Below, piece after piece: positions 25,207 through 36,158 of a stretch of DNA of 64,000 nt; positions within the stretch are counted from its first letter, which is position 1; every line of letters starts with the position of its first letter. The translations under genes were made by a program, and so were the position numbers. Below the pieces are notes generated by a model. That model saw only the letters and a list, made by a program, of their open reading frames with translations. It ran no database searches and was not told the origin of the DNA. This DNA is from Thecaphora thlaspeos (Eukaryota; Basidiomycota; Ustilaginomycetes; Urocystidales; Glomosporiaceae). The stretch covers positions 62,001 through 126,000 of the forward strand of contig UWYS01000016.1 of the NCBI GenBank assembly GCA_900291925.1. The letters are read 5' to 3'.

Positions 25207-26694
25207 TCACTCCCATCCGTCCATCGAGACGCCCTTGCTCGGCGTCTCGGGTTCGTCTGCGCGCGGTTTCTTGAGCTTCCGGTGTCGCGACACTGCCGAC
25301 ACGCTGCCGCACTGCATGCAGAACGACTTGATGCACTGACCGGGACCGAGGCAGTCACCCAGACCGGCAAAGGCACCAGGTCCCTCGTCGTCCGAATCTA
25401 CGACTTTCGACGCCGATGATCCCGCCGCTGGAGGTCTCTTGTGCCTGTGCTTTGAAGGCGTCGATGTCGGTTGGAGTGTCGATCGCACCTTGTGAGGCGA
25501 GGCGGCAGAGGTCGACGGACGTATCGGCGTCTGCTTCTTGGGCGTCTGCTTCTTCTTGCGAGGCGACGCCGGCGGTGACGCGTCAATCTTGTTCTGCGGT
25601 GGGGGCGACGGGGCAGGTCGTATTGCAGACGGGTCGTCTTGCTCGTTGGTCTTCTGGCTTGTCGCTGGCGTTATTGTTCCGGACGCAGGCATTGCCGCCA
25701 CGGCCGTCGTCGCTGCCACTGGAGCCTGGTACAGCAAGCTGTCCAGGCACTGCGACAGCCCGTCAATGTCGTCAAAGGGCAGCGTCTCGAATGGCGTCGG
25801 GGCGAGGACGAGGTCTTCGACGTTCTGTCGCTTTGGCGAGGCCCAGCGTCGGAAGCCTTGGTCGTCGTCGGATCCACTCGAGAGGCTGATGACGTCGATC
25901 TCGTCGGCCGACGAGCTTGGCGAAAGGCTGCGGTCGGAGCTGGGCGCAACGCTTCCGTCTCCGACGAAACGCAGGCCCGCAGGCTTAGCTTCGCGGTTGG
26001 GATCGCCGAAGTCGAAGACGTCATCGCTGTCCTCTCCGTCGTTGTCGCCGTCGTCGTTATCGCTGTCGGGGCGGTCCTGGCTGATCAAGGCACGTCGGCG
26101 AGCCTCTGCTTCGAGAAACTCGGCGAGCTGTGCATCTGGAGGCGAGCCGCGGATGAGGGTGTTGGGGCTGCGTCCGAGTGCTGGGGTGGCGACGGGCGCG
26201 GTGACCATGCGAGAGAACTGGACGGTATGTGTCCACTCTCCGAGCTCGTCCTCGCTGTCATCGGCATAGTGGTCGTGGTCGTGGTCAGTGTGCTCGTGGT
26301 GGCCATCTTGACGACTGCGGCTGGCGGCGGAGGGTCTGCCCCTGACGAGCCTGACGTGCTTGAGGTCGTCGTCCTTGATGTGAAAGATGCCAAACTCGAC
26401 GGGCTGGGTGAGCTGCCTAAGAGTGCCGCGGTCCTTTACGACCTTCATCTGCTCGCCCTTTCGTTCGTCGCCGAGGTAGATTTCATCCTGGGGGAGGAGG
26501 TGTGCGGTTGAGAACTTTTGGCAGATTGAGTCCCACTTTGACTTTAGGCGGAGGTTGGATTGGTAGCGAGCCCACTCGTCGGTCTCTGTGCCGTCGTCGT
26601 TGAAGCGCGGGATGGTGAGGGGGAGCTGCGAGGTGAACTGGAGGCGACGCTTCTTGTGTGTGTTCGAGGGCGAGGGATCAGCTGGCGATGTCAT
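25207..26694 (-). CDS. Putative Scm3/HJURP-family centromere histone chaperone
   Basis: A single exon of 495 residues from the ATG at 26694. The segment at about residues 50-95 (LKSKWDSICQKF, then DEIYLGD, VVKDRGTLRQL) resembles the Scm3 core, where a WxxI-x-KY element is followed by DEIDL and a VVDxGHLxxL turn. That core holds CENP-A/H4 for deposition at centromeres. The middle is acidic and Ser-rich (DSDNDDGDNDGEDSDD), the C-terminal third is basic with many SP/TP sites, and the end has a cysteine cluster (CLGPGQCIKSFCMQC) that could bind zinc, as in several fungal Scm3 proteins. The assignment rests on one short motif plus overall layout. The gene is divergent from the DUF1746 gene. Confidence 0.55.
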   Translation of the reverse strand: MTSPADPSPSNTHKKRRLQFTSQLPLTIPRFNDDGTETDEWARYQSNLRLKSKWDSICQKFSTAHLLPQDEIYLGDERKGEQMKVVKDRGTLRQLTQPVEFGIFHIKDDDLKHVRLVRGRPSAASRSRQDGHHEHTDHDHDHYADDSEDELGEWTHTVQFSRMVTAPVATPALGRSPNTLIRGSPPDAQLAEFLEAEARRRALISQDRPDSDNDDGDNDGEDSDDVFDFGDPNREAKPAGLRFVGDGSVAPSSDRSLSPSSSADEIDVISLSSGSDDDQGFRRWASPKRQNVEDLVLAPTPFETLPFDDIDGLSQCLDSLLYQAPVAATTAVAAMPASGTITPATSQKTNEQDDPSAIRPAPSPPPQNKIDASPPASPRKKKQTPKKQTPIRPSTSAASPHKVRSTLQPTSTPSKHRHKRPPAAGSSASKVVDSDDEGPGAFAGLGDCLGPGQCIKSFCMQCGSVSAVSRHRKLKKPRADEPETPSKGVSMDGWE

Positions 26695-26904
26695 CGCAGT
26701 GGGCGGAGGGCAGGTAGACGTTGGTGCGATGGTAGCCAGATGGTGAAGTAGGAAGGGATGGGAGCGAGAGTGACGAGTGAGGGCGAAAGGAGGCGAAAGC
26801 AAGCCGCGGTTGATGAGAATGTGGAGGAAAAAGCGGCGCGCGAAGCGAGGCGGACGGGCCGCGTCGTGCGTCTCGCTGCAGCGCCGGCAGCCGACGTGCG
26901 ACCT

Positions 26905-26946
26905 CCTTCCGCCTTCCGCCTTCCGCCTTCCGCTTTCCGCTTTCCA
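26905..26946. repeat. CCTTCCG heptamer tandem repeat
   Basis: About six head-to-tail units of CCTTCCG, the last ones slightly altered (CTTTCCG), in the shared promoter region. Confidence 0.85.
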
Positions 26947-27058
26947 CCTCCCTCCCCGCTCCTCTCTTCCTTTAAGAGGTCAGCCAGCCGCATCACCAGA
27001 AGACCTAATTCCAAGCGCTACCGACACCATCAGTCTCTCCGGACTCGAGGAGAGACAT

Positions 27059-27081
27059 CCAGCCAGCCAGCCAGCCAGCCA
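27059..27081. repeat. GCCA tetranucleotide repeat
   Basis: Five to six copies of CCAG/GCCA in tandem, about 80 bp upstream of the DUF1746 ATG. Confidence 0.85.
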
Positions 27082-27162
27082 CGCACTCCAAGCAACCACC
27101 CACATGCTCGAGCCAGCGGCCGGCTTCATCGGCTCCTGCCTTTTCCAGCCCTACCGCGCGCC

Positions 27163-28363
27163 ATGTACCGTCAGCGTCGCGAGCTGATCCAGTCCGTAAG
27201 TCGTCCGCCCTCCATGCCACATCAACAGAGCGCCGCCACGCTGTGCTGACACACCCCCACCCCCCTCGTATGCCATCTCGCCCAGCTGGATCTGCTCGTC
27301 TTTGTCCTCTTTGTCTACGTCTGGTTTCTCGACGGCAGCACCGTCTGGCTCGTCATCAAGTCGGCCCTCCAAGTACAGTTCTGCAACCCCATCCAGATGC
27401 ATCCGACATGGTCGCTGCCCTTCTTTGCTGTCTTTCTCGCCTGCTTCAACGCCCTCATCCTCCTACTCCACCTCCTCGGCCGTCCCATCAGCGCGGCCAA
27501 AGCACGCACCATCATCATCGACTTTGTCGCGCAGCGTACGTCCCATCCCTCTTGACCACAGCCACCTCCATGCTCGCACCAGACGATGAAACATTGCCTC
27601 ATTTCCGCTCGCCCCGCACCGCTTCGCGCCCTGCAGAACACCAGACGGACAAGTTTCACATGCTCCTAATAGACCTCTTTGTCGCCTTCGTCCAACTCAT
27701 CCTGCTCGTGGCGGCCTACGAGCACGGACGGGATGAACTCAGGCCGGAGGGTGAAAAGAGTAATCTCGACGAGGACGAACACGAAGACCTGGTCGAGATC
27801 GACGTCGGAGCGGGTCAGAAGCACGACGTAGAGCTCGGACAGGGCTGGGACGCAAGTGAGCACGCCTACGACACAGGAAGCAGCCTGAGTCGCGCCTTTC
27901 ACTGATACCTCTGTTTGCACGTCCTTCCCCTGCTTGGCGCACAGACGACGAAGAAGCCTCCCACTTCATCCCACACCGCTCCTCGCCGTCCCCAGACGCC
28001 GCCAGCCAAGCGGGTCCGTGGTCAAGCAACCACTCCTCTCTCGCCCAACCCATCGCTGTGATCCGACTCCGATCCTTGGCCCAGCAGATATGGAGCGGCG
28101 ACTTTGCACTACCAAAGATCCAGGACGACGCCATCGCCGCAGCCTCCTCCTCCTCTGCTGGTCCCAACCCAGACGCCATCTCGGCATCTTCCACCACTTC
28201 TCGACCGGACACGGGTCGTCTTCGACGCTTTCCCCGACGAAGTCAACCGGCCGTCCACCTCGACGGGACCACCACCTCAGCACCACCATCAGCACCGCCA
28301 TCAGCACCGCCACAGCAACGGACGAGCTCTGCGACGTCGAACGAGGATTGGTCACCGATGTAG
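27163..28363 (+). CDS. DUF1746 membrane protein, Dsc4-like subunit of the Dsc E3 ligase complex
   Basis: Four exons, 27163-27195, 27286-27535, 27637-27855 and 27996-28363, giving 289 residues. The N-terminus MYRQRRELIQS joins LDLLVFVLFVYVWFLDGS, the signature opening of DUF1746. Hydrophobic helices follow (SLPFFAVFLACFNALILLLH; LLIDLFVAFVQLILLVAAYE), suggesting a multi-pass Golgi/ER protein. In S. pombe a DUF1746 protein is Dsc4, part of the transmembrane ubiquitin ligase that activates SREBP. The last exon carries PIAVIRLRSLAQQIW, also typical of the family, then a Ser/Pro-rich tail. The third acceptor (CCGTCCCCAG) was chosen because the nearer CACAG breaks the frame. Intron 3 is the least certain part. 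Confidence 0.78.
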
Positions 28364-29090
28364 CTCGTGATTGCGCGCAACTTGGTTGGAGGCGAGAGCA
28401 GCTCGACCGGTAGAAGCTGGACGCAGAGGTTGGGTTTAAGCGGCGGCTTGCACGGGATACGGCGATGGACGGGTCAAGGCCAAGGTCCCGCGTCGTCCGA
28501 AGGAGCAAGCGGGCCGAGGTATCACAGGGTCGCTACGGACGAGTGAGCAAGTCGAGCCTTTAGCTCCTCGACGCATCTGTCAATACAGTACAGACGAGAG
28601 AGAACCCACCTCGTTTTACCGCTGTCATCTAACCCATTCCCCAATATCGCCTCATGTACTTGTAATCCGCCACATAGCTCCTTCGGCTCCAAATCCAACC
28701 CCTTTCAATTCCCAACACCCACCTACAAAGTCACAAACACAGACCAAAAAACCATGGGCAAAGCTTATGAGTGTATTTTTGTTTTTTACCTCCCTCCCAG
28801 GTCTCGCCCTCCTGCTCTTCTTGTGCTTTTCAAGTGGGTGCGCGTGGGGGGTGGGAATGCCGACTCTTCCAACGACAAAAAAAAAAAAGTTTGTCAAGAA
28901 AGAAAGAAGTCTGTGTGTGTGATGATGGATGATGTTGGAAGAACTAGTGCGAGCGCGGAAACAAATACAACCCTGAGAGGCAGCACATATGAAGGCATAA
29001 GTCGAGCGTTGAGATGGGGAGGCGAGGAAGGCCAGAGGACCTCCGCCTTACTCGTCCAAAATCCTAAAGAGCCGTCTGGAGACGTCCCTT
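28364..29090. other. Convergent intergenic region
   Basis: The 3' flanks of the DUF1746 gene and of eL33. It includes an A12 run at about 28878-28889. No gene was seen. Confidence 0.5.
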
Positions 29091-29534
29091 TTAGATGGTC
29101 GAGGGGTAGAGCATGACGCGGACCGAGGCGCCAAAGGCCTGCGGGGGGATGTTGTGCCTGAACTTGGTGCGGACGATGCCAGAGTTGCCGTGGGGTCGGG
29201 TCACGCGGCCCCAGATGACGCGCAGCTTCGAGCCCTGGACCGACTTCTGCGCCTTGTAGATGTAGGCAATGCGCTGCGATACATGGAAGGGGGGGTACAG
29301 TCGTAGGCGTGCAAGTCAGCTTTCCGAAAGGTCGACGAGCGGGTTTCGCTGCTCATCCCCGAGCTCTTCCATGCTGTCTCTCCTTTGTCCGCCACGCCAA
29401 CTCACCTTGCCGAGGTAGAACTGGGCCTCCTTCTGGTTCTCGACACCCTCAATCTTGACGAGGGTGGTGTGTTCGCGCTGGCTGCGCAGGCCGCGCTTGT
29501 AGCCCATGATCCTTGCCTTACTGTAGAGACGAGC
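29091..29534 (-). CDS. RPL33: 60S ribosomal protein eL33 (yeast Rpl33 / human RPL35A), first exon not located
   Basis: Two exons are clear: 29534-29406 and 29273-29091. They encode [20 protein letters not shown], then [39 protein letters not shown] and the end [10 protein letters not shown], all diagnostic of eL33. Together they give 103 residues against about 107-110 in the family, so only a few N-terminal codons are missing. The acceptor TTCCAG before GCTCGTCTC is in phase 0, so the first exon must end on a codon boundary. An ATG directly followed by GTGCGG near 29773 would fit as a one-codon exon, but other ATGs cannot be excluded. Exon 1 and the promoter lie somewhere in 29535-29850. Confidence 0.92.
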
Positions 29535-31076
29535 CTGGAACGGTTGGAAGCAATATATCGAGAGAGCGGACGTCAGAATCCCCTTTCTTCGCGCAGGGTC
29601 GAGTGGTGACGCTGCATCCGAATGCTTTGTCGGACAGGCGGCGAAACACGGAAGGGCTGGGCAGCAGTGCGGGTGAGCGGCCCCCGCAACGTTGTGGATG
29701 GCGTGTCGGTTCGCTCATGCCTGGCGAAGCTTCGTCCGCCGTGCCACCAATTCTCAGTCCTAAGTTTTTTCTCCTTGCCCCGCACCATATCTCCTATACC
29801 CCGTAACATCGCCCCAAGCGATCCGTCCGCTCTTGCTGCGTCCTCTGCGCTGGACTGCATCGCCCTAAGCGCCCTTCTCCTCCGCCAGCTCGCGATCCGG
29901 AGGCCGTCTGCCACTTGTGACACGAGGTCTCGAGGCAATCGGAATTTGGCGGTATTGGAGCAGGCGTGGATGCTCAGCTGGGCGTCCGCTCCATCGATGC
30001 GGACCTACCCGGCGTTGTACGGCACCTCCCTTCATAAACCCATCACTTCGCGGAAACACCATTTCTGATCCTCGCACCACCTCCGCTGTAATATGCCAAC
30101 CTCCCTCTTTTCTGACCGCTTATTTTCCGAGGCTAGGATGGGACGGCACGGTGGGACGTTCGAATGTTTCTCGGCAGCAGGGCTTCGGGCGGTTAGAGGC
30201 ATAGGTCTCGTAGGAGCGAGCGACTGAGCGCATGCGGTTCTGGCGTAATGCGAGCAGATCGCTGCGTTCAACCAAGCAGCATTTGCCGTCCATCTCATGA
30301 CCGTTGTTCGGAGTCTGTCGTCGTCGTCGTCGATGTACATTGGTCGCAAGTCGGACCATCGGCGTCGATATCGGTGTCGGTGTCGGCATGTCGTATCGAG
30401 TCGTCTAGTGCGGGAACACGGCGATGCTGCGCGGGCGGGTACTAACCATTTTGATGAATACCGATGGGGTGATGCGGATGGGGGGGATGGTGGTGACGAG
30501 CTTCTTCCGAGTGACAGAGGTCCCGATAGCGGGCGAGCGCTGGGGCGGTCCCACCCGCACCCTCTCCTGAGCGGCCCGGGCCTGGCGCTGGCTTCGCGTG
30601 GACTGGGCCGGCTGGGAGCTGGCGGGGCTGGCTGGCTGGGCGGCTCCTCTATTTCGTTTTTCTTTTTTTTCTTTTTCCTTGGCCGAGCCGCCTCCGCCAT
30701 TCTCACGTGATGCAAAAGCTTGAACTGCAAAAGGTGTGGCGCCCTAATCGGGTCAATGCTACCATTGCGGTAGTGCCACGAGACATCGGGCTGGTGTCAG
30801 AATCGCTAGCGCGGAGCCGACGCTGCTCAGACTTGGCAAAGTTTCAACTTTTTTGCCCAAGCCACCTCCCTTTCGCCGCGGGGGCGGGCCATATTTTGCC
30901 CCAGCACGGCGCGGCCGTTTGCGGCGACCTTGGCTCTCGCTCTCTGTCCGCCCGCCGCCCGCCTCCAGCGCCTGGACCCTATCCCGTCCTCCGGCCGTCG
31001 CCACCGTCACTTCGAATCCACCCTCTTCACCCATCCTCGATTGACCACACCTGCACACCCATACACGTTGGCCATC
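29535..31076. other. Divergent intergenic region between eL33 and BUD20
   Basis: It should contain the missing first eL33 exon and both promoters. A T-rich tract lies at about 30657-30680. A GTTCGAAT T-loop-like word near 30166 is not part of a tRNA. No other gene was supported. Confidence 0.45.
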
Positions 31077-31624
31077 ATGACTCGAATGCGACACAAGCGA
31101 AACCACCACGCTCGGCGAGGTAAGCATTGCGTCGCTCGCGCAGACCGTACCAACGAGAGGATGGCCTCCGACCACCGTAATGTCCTTGCTCTTGGACGTC
31201 TCGTGCTGGAACCTCTGTACTGACCTGGACACCTCCTGCTGCTTCTGCACCGAGTACAGACATCTCCCGAGCGGCGCGCACTCGTGCCCGCAAGCTCGAT
31301 GCCGACCAGATCCAGGAGGCACTGAACAACCCCGAGAAGCTCGACGCGCTCCAGAACCCAAAAGAGCTCGACATCGACAAGGCCGGTCTCGGTCTCTTCT
31401 ACTGCGTGGAGTGCGACCGCCACTTTCCCTCCCAAAAGGACCAGCTGGCCCACATGGTCTCGAAGCTGCACAAGCGCAAGGCCAAAAAGATGCGCGAAGA
31501 GCCCGCCTACACCATCGAGGAGAGCCTTCGCGCCGTCGGCATGGGCGTCGACAACACGCAGCGTGGTAGCGGCAGCAAGGGCGAGGGCGAGCCCGAGCCC
31601 GAGTCCACGCTGATGCAGGCATGA
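31077..31624 (+). CDS. BUD20: Bud20/ZNF593-type C2H2 zinc-finger protein
   Basis: Two exons, 31077-31119 and 31260-31624, giving 135 residues. The N-terminus is strongly basic (MTRMRHKRNHHARR), a likely rRNA-binding and nuclear signal. The U1-type finger reads FYCVECDRHFPSQ, then HMVSKLHKRK. It is followed by EEPAYTIEESLRAVGMG, matching the conserved Bud20 tail in which YS/YTxEE and AxGMG are kept. Bud20 is a shuttling pre-60S export factor. Length and order agree with the family. The Glu/Pro-rich tail after residue 120 is not conserved. Confidence 0.9.
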
Positions 31625-32850
31625 GCCGACGAGCCCGCCTCCACGAAAGGCGCGATGGTCATTGACGCCTCTTGCATCGACGGCGCTCAGACGCTGATGC
31701 AACGGAGGGGCAGCAGAAGAGCGCCGAGCCCCGTCAGGCGCCCCTCCTCCCCCGAGGAGGAGCCTTCCCTGCACACGACCTCGCTCGCCATCGCCATGCG
31801 CGGCGTGCACGACGCTACGAGGTCACAGCATGGCGGCAGGTCGAGTCGACCATTCCACCGTGGGGCCTGTCCAGACCCAGCTCTACGGATGGCCACATAC
31901 GCTCCTTTACCGCCGCGCCCTGCTGGCCGACCTGCAGCAACGTTGCTCGAGACGGTCCTGCTCTCGCAAGAGGCATGAGCCACTACCAGGCATTCGCCGT
32001 GGCCTTTCTCTTGTGCTCCGCGCCGAACACCCCTCTCTCGCCATGCACTTCCGCTATTGTTCATGCGACCGCGACAGGGCACCGCTCGCTGCTGCTGAGA
32101 TTCTTTGACGTGCCATTGCACCATCAGAACGCACCAGCACCATAGAAGCGCGACCCCGCAGCGCGTTCGCCTCCTTTCAGGACTGCGCAGTATGCGAGCT
32201 GCGGCTCTCCTCGCACACCGTTGGCAATGCCACTCAGACCACCTGCACATATATATACGCACTGAACTCACACTTTCGCATCTTCGGCATACCCCCAAAA
32301 GGCTCGATCGGACGAGCTTTTCAAATTCTATAGGTCTTGACACGACTCTCTCGACCGCGCCCATCTTGTACGCCGCCCTGTCATCACCACAACACATGTA
32401 CAATATACAGCCACTACGTATTCATCTTCTTGCAACGTAAACGTTATGTACCATCTTGCAGATGTGTTGGCGGCAGATGTTGGTGTGGCAGGGCTGGTGT
32501 GACCTGAAGCTTTGGAGGACATGGTGAGCTGACGGAGCCTGCCGACACGGACCTGACGCCTGCTCGGCGCAGCTCCACACACGTACACGAGCTGCTCGCG
32601 TGATCCGATTCCCGAGCGCGGCGAAAAAGAAGCACGCACAAGCGAAGAGGCACGCACGACCGACCAGCCACGAGCCTAACCACCACAACACCTTCCACCT
32701 GTCACAGCGACCCCTCCTCATCCCCTCGTTCCTACGCACTACCGATCAACTGCAGGACCTGGAAAGTTCTGCCACGACTGGCCATCACCTTTAACAACAC
32801 AACTGCTACCTTCCGACCTCACCAGCGCCTGGACTGCCGACCCTAAGGCC
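31625..32850. other. Intergenic region between BUD20 and NUP85
   Basis: 1.2 kb between two genes on the same strand. A long minus-strand frame covers 31687-32403 but has Cys/Arg-rich composition without family features, so it was not called. The NUP85 promoter should lie in the right half. Confidence 0.45.
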
Positions 32851-35756
32851 ATGGCGCCAGACATGGCGACGCCAAACAAGAAGCTCAGCTACGACTGGGA
32901 CACTACTCCAGAGCAGAAGCAGGTGAGTATGCGCGCCGCCGGAACTCGTCAACGCAACCCGCGCTTCTCGCTCCCCTTTGCGATATTGCCGGACTGGCAC
33001 GAGCCGCCGGCTGTATCCCTCTGGCCTCATCCCCAATCCTTGTCTCCTCCCATTCTTCATCTTGGCCCCCCCGCCAGTTCTTCACGCAAAGCTTCACCAT
33101 CTTCACGTCGGCGCAGAAGATCGAGCAAGATGTACAGCTCACACAGGCTTCCACCTGGCAGACCGGTACCTCAGCTGGCTCTCTGTGAGTGCTGAGCAGA
33201 TTCCCTTCCTACCACACTGCTCGATCGCCGGCTGACGGCCCCGCTCACCCGCAACCCCGCTTTGTTTCCGATTTGTATCGGTATCACAGGATGCCGTTCC
33301 TGCAGACGATGCAGTACTACCACCGCATCAGCGGACTCTATCGCAGCGCCGTCCGAGACTACCTCTCGCAGCTAGAGGTGAGGGTCATTCCCATCCTCGC
33401 GCCCGTTTCGCCATTTCACCGCTGATCGGCCTTTTCTCTGTCGCTACTCTGCCGCTATCCATCCACAGAACCTTCCCGAACCGGATCTGGACCTGCTGCA
33501 AAAGTGGCAGGCCATCCATACGACGATGCACCTCGCCGAGATCCTCTACTTCCCTTCGGACGGTCGAGGCGCAGGCGTGGTGGGAGAGGAGCTCCTACAT
33601 TGGCTCAACTCATTTGACTTTGGTGGGTAGCGTGCAACACATGCGGCGACTCGTTCCTACGAACCCCCTCCGCTATGGCGCACACTGACCTTCGCTCGTG
33701 ACACGTCGCCGCTACTCGTACTGCCACTGTCTCTCCCCTCTGCTCTCCAGCCCCAACAACAGAAGAGGGTCAAGAGATCGCCCAGGCGGCGGTCCCGCAC
33801 TCGCATCCCAACTATTGGGACTATGTCCTGCGCTGTGTGCTGCGCGGCTTCCACACCTCCGCCGCCTCGGTGCTCCAATCGCTCATCGACAACCATCCCG
33901 CGTCCGCGGTCCGACGTGTTGCCGAAAAGGCGGCCACGCTCCTCTCCTCGCTGCCGCGCTCCACCGCCTATGGGATGGAGCACGAGTTTATCGCGGCGCA
34001 CCGCAGCTGGATCGGACGGGTGCGCAACGTGCTGAGCGGCCTCGAGCAGGAGATGGACGACATGGAGGCCGAGGCGGGCCACACCGAGGAGAGCGAGGAC
34101 GAGAGGCTTGAGTACGAGGCGCAATTCCGATGTCTGCTCGAGCTGATGGCCGGCGTCAAGGACCGAATCTTTGAGGCGTGCGAGGACTGGAAGGAGGCGC
34201 TGGGTGCGTGGGGCACGCTGGTCCAGCCCACGCTGAAGCGCGACGACATCCCCGGCATGGTCGATGTGCTGTTCGACCAGTTCCCCATCGACGGAACGCT
34301 GGTGACCGAAGCGGTCCAGGCGCACCTCGTCAAGGGCGAGGTGCCGAGGGCCGTCTCCAAGGCGTCCGAGGCCGACCTGTGGCTCGCTGCCCATCTCGCC
34401 GATCTGGCCGACAAGGCGGGCTTGCTGGACGACGACGACGACAGCGGCGGCGGCGACGCTGTGATGGCCGACTCGAGCGACACGGCCGAGGGCGTGCGGG
34501 TCAAGCTGCTGATGCAGTATGCTGACGAGATGCTCGAGGAGAAGGGGTTGTGGCGCATCAGCATCGACTACCTCGGCGTCTGCGGCCCGGCGGGTCGACG
34601 CAAGATGCGCGAGACCATCCTCTCGGTCCCCTACCTCTCCTCGGCAAAGGGCAAGGGCGAAAAGGCGGACGCCGGCAGCAGCGATGACGACGGGAGCGAC
34701 GATGACAAAGCGATGGACGACGATAGCCAGAAGGGCAAGGGCGAGGAGAGCGGGGGCGGATCGGAGAAGGCGGAAGAGATCCTGAGGGCGTGCGCCGAAC
34801 ACGGAATGGAGGAGGAGGCGAGGATCATCTGCAAAGTGAGCAATTGTCCAAGGGCAACCTTACTACATTCGTCATCTCGCGCCCGCTTGCTGACTGTGCT
34901 CTGCGGCCTTCGTTCTACACAGTGTCTCTCGCGTCACATGACGCAAGAGCGTCGCTACGGCATCGCAGTAGCCTACTCAGTACGAGCCGGCGACGCTCTA
35001 CAAATCCGACAAATCTCGGACCACCTTCTTCTCGAATACGTCGAGCACGGAGCGGAAACGTTCATGTCTCTCGTCGACTCTATACCTCAATCTCTCCTGG
35101 TACCCATGGGTGATTTCGACGTCGTCCCTCGAGAAGGTGACTTTGGCGGGAAGGGATTCTTCTCGACTCGTCTGGCCTTTCTGGCGAGGTACCGTGATTT
35201 TCACAGGTTGTACGCAGAGGAGAACCTAAGGGCCGCTGCTCAGTTGTTGGCAGAACTCATCACGAGCGAAGCGGCTCCTGAGACGTTCTTGGCCGTCCTA
35301 CTGGTCGATTCGATACCCTTGTTGGAAAGTGAGTCTGCATTTCTCTCCCTCTCTTTTTTCTCTCCCTCTCTACCTGAACGTCTTTGGCGTCATCAGAGTT
35401 CGTCCTTTTCAAAGCTGACTGACAAACAAAACATGCTTCTCCTTTCAAATCGATCCATAGCGGAAGACCAACTATTCGATATGCGCGAAACGTTCGAATT
35501 GATGCGCATCGTAGAACACGTGACGGAAGCCGTACGTGCTCATTCCAAACTATCGCAACACTATCTTGGATATCTCAACAAACTCATCGGTGGCGGTGGT
35601 GGTGCTGCTGGTACTTTGGGAGGAGACAACAAAACAACAACCACGACCACAACGACCAAGGGGGGCAGCGCGGGCGATAAGTTGGACGTAGTTCGACTTG
35701 GATTGGCCAGACACCTGGCGAGGGTTAGCGTAGCTCAGATGGGTGTCGTTTATTGA
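32851..35756 (+). CDS. NUP85: Nucleoporin Nup85 (Nup75), Y-complex scaffold
   Basis: Seven exons: 32851-32922, 33078-33184, 33290-33377, 33469-33622, 33751-34835, 34923-35328 and 35461-35756, giving 735 residues. Nup85 is an alpha-solenoid scaffold of the Nup84/Nup107-160 complex at the nuclear pore. Support: HPNYWDYVLRCVLRGFHTSA, the FDQFPIDGTLVTEAVQAHLV segment, and DLWLAAHLADLADKAGLL, where other Nup85 proteins keep WxxAHLxDLL. An acidic Ser/Asp/Lys insert lies near residues 545-580, just before RACAEHGMEEEARIICK. The last exon holds FELMRIVEHVTEAV. The last two introns (87 and 132 nt) are multiples of three and have no stop in frame. Repeat copy B begins 37 bp after the stop. Confidence 0.88.
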
Positions 35757-36158
35757 TCTGGGAGACGGTGCGTGACGAGCGAAATGGAAACACATCCCGG
35801 CTCCGACCGACCACCAGAGAAGCATAGACATATATTGTGGCAGAAGGCAGGAAGGCCTCTGAGCTCGAGGAAGGCTCGCGGCCCGCCGGAGGGGGACGGA
35901 CGAGCGCAGACGAGAGCGGCAAGGGAGGGAGACAGGGTGGGCAAAGACAACACAGGCTAGGCCGCAGATGGAGAAGGAGATGGAGGAGAGGAGGGAGGAG
36001 AGAACCCGCGAGGCGGGCGAGCTACGTGGCAAAGGTGGGTGGCCGGCAGCGCCCAGACGCCCACGCCGCGTCGCCACGTGACGCAACAACAACAACAACA
36101 ACGTCGTCCAGAACTATAAAAATGTTGCTACGCGACGTCATAGCATGCCCAGGCGATA
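35757..36158. other. Convergent intergenic region holding repeat copy B and a CAA microsatellite
   Basis: The 3' flanks of NUP85 and RFC3. Bases 35793-36085 are repeat copy B, abutting a (CAA)6-7 tract at about 36085-36102. Confidence 0.7.
35793..36085 (-). repeat. Dispersed ~295-bp repeat, copy B
   Basis: The reverse complement matches copy A at 341-639 almost perfectly over its first ~200 bases and more loosely at the end. Its shared start (TGCGTCACGTGG in repeat orientation) abuts the CAA tract. No target-site duplication was visible. Confidence 0.85.

Larger units (their letters stand above)
26695..27162. promoter_or_regulatory. Bidirectional promoter region with two short tandem repeats
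   Basis: This is 468 bp between the divergent Scm3-like and DUF1746 starts. It holds a CCTTCCG heptamer array at 26905-26946 and a (GCCA)n array at 27059-27081. No core promoter element was identified with confidence. Confidence 0.5.

Noticed and set aside
30120..30200. GTTCGAAT flanked by a possible 5-bp T-stem, tRNA-like
   Set aside because: No matching acceptor stem, D-arm or A box at tRNA spacing.
31687..32403. 238-codon minus-strand frame between BUD20 and NUP85
   Set aside because: Cys/Arg-rich composition, no recognisable motif, ends inside a likely promoter.
33657..34802. 381-codon minus-strand frame opposite NUP85
   Set aside because: Antisense shadow; the plus strand has clear Nup85 signal with matching splice phases.
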